The notes under the pieces are model-generated. The model searched no databases and was not told where the DNA came from. It saw only the letters and a list, made by a program, of their open reading frames with translations. Shown here piece after piece: positions 6,008-6,136 of a stretch of 6,136 bases of DNA (positions within the stretch are counted from its first letter, which is position 1; each line of letters starts with the position of its first letter). The DNA is from Cyanobacteria bacterium UBA8156 (GTDB taxonomy: Bacteria > Cyanobacteriota > Cyanobacteriia > Pseudanabaenales > Pseudanabaenaceae). The position numbers and the translations under genes were made by a program. The stretch lies in the NCBI GenBank assembly GCA_003456125.1, contig DMPD01000303.1, forward strand, positions 1-6,136, in the 5' to 3' direction.

Positions 6008-6028
6008 GTATACTTTTGCAAAGCATAC
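6008..6028. promoter_or_regulatory. 21-bp imperfect inverted repeat, likely operator
   Basis: Arms GTAT-n-CTTT (6008-6016) and AAAG-n-ATAC (6020-6028) flank a TGC centre. Eight of nine arm positions are symmetric. The element lies 35-55 nt upstream of the fasciclin ATG. On the minus strand its left side overlaps a -10-like TATACA (6012 down to 6007). Such a position suits a dimeric repressor. No good -35 is seen. It is not the NtcA pattern (GTA-N8-TAC), and I cannot name the regulator. Confidence 0.45.
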
Positions 6029-6136
6029 CTCGGATTGGACGGAGCCGGGGGCAACCAGGTTCATGGATTTGGAGGCAGAGGGTGGGTTTTCGATGGTGGC
6101 TACCTCGATCGGGGTTTATAGCAGTTGCCATGTTGA
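6029..6136. other. Right-edge region upstream of the fasciclin gene
   Basis: No firm feature is seen. On the plus strand an ATG at 6063 opens a frame that stays open to the window end (24 full codons, beginning MDLEAEGGFSMVA). An AGG only 3 nt before it is a poor ribosome-binding site. It could be the start of a divergent gene running out of the window or nothing. Confidence 0.3.

Noticed and set aside
6063..6136. Plus-strand ORF open to the right edge
   Set aside because: It has only 24 codons with a poor ribosome-binding site, too little to call a gene; it is noted in the right-edge entry.

Overview
This window comes from a cyanobacterium. The best evidence is the palindrome GCGATCGC (HIP1, the highly iterated repeat of many cyanobacterial genomes), which occurs 11 times between 2319 and 4989. 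The gene content also fits: a GH38 alpha-mannosidase and a small secreted fasciclin (FAS1) protein. Coding GC of the 2.3-5.4 kb part is high (about 60% where I counted). I cannot name the genus.

Layout. Positions 1-844 hold no firm gene. This stretch is C/A-rich on the plus strand and carries several short tandem repeats (94-117, 584-632, 745-764). It also has a G-quadruplex-type motif on the minus strand (about 200-234) and one 31-codon ORF with a good Shine-Dalgarno sequence (379-474) that could be a small protein. Positions 845-2239 (+) encode a 464-residue protein I do not recognise. It is clearly AT-richer than its neighbours for most of its length and contains no HIP1 site. Positions 2292-2570 (+) encode a 92-residue exported PepSY-domain protein. 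Its TAG stop is directly followed, in the same frame, by the ATG of a 950-residue GH38 alpha-mannosidase (2571-5423, +). A fasciclin-domain protein with a signal peptide lies on the minus strand (5431-5973) and converges on the mannosidase with 7 bp between the stop codons. A 21-bp imperfect inverted repeat (6008-6028) lies just upstream of the fasciclin start and looks like an operator.

How the parts relate. The PepSY and mannosidase genes almost certainly share a transcript and are probably translationally coupled. The mannosidase has all the expected metal and nucleophile residues and no signal peptide of its own, so it should act in the cytoplasm on alpha-mannosides. The PepSY protein should be periplasmic, so the tight linkage of the two is unexplained. 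The fasciclin protein is a separate, convergently transcribed unit for the periplasm or cell surface. The 464-residue gene is followed by a 52-bp gap and could be co-transcribed with the PepSY gene, but its composition suggests a different history.

The points most worth following are the one-codon junction between PepSY and GH38, the unrecognised 464-residue protein with its compositional gradient and lack of HIP1, the inverted repeat upstream of the fasciclin gene, and the small ORF at 379-474. I see no CRISPR array, tRNA, rRNA, transposase or recognisable defence system.
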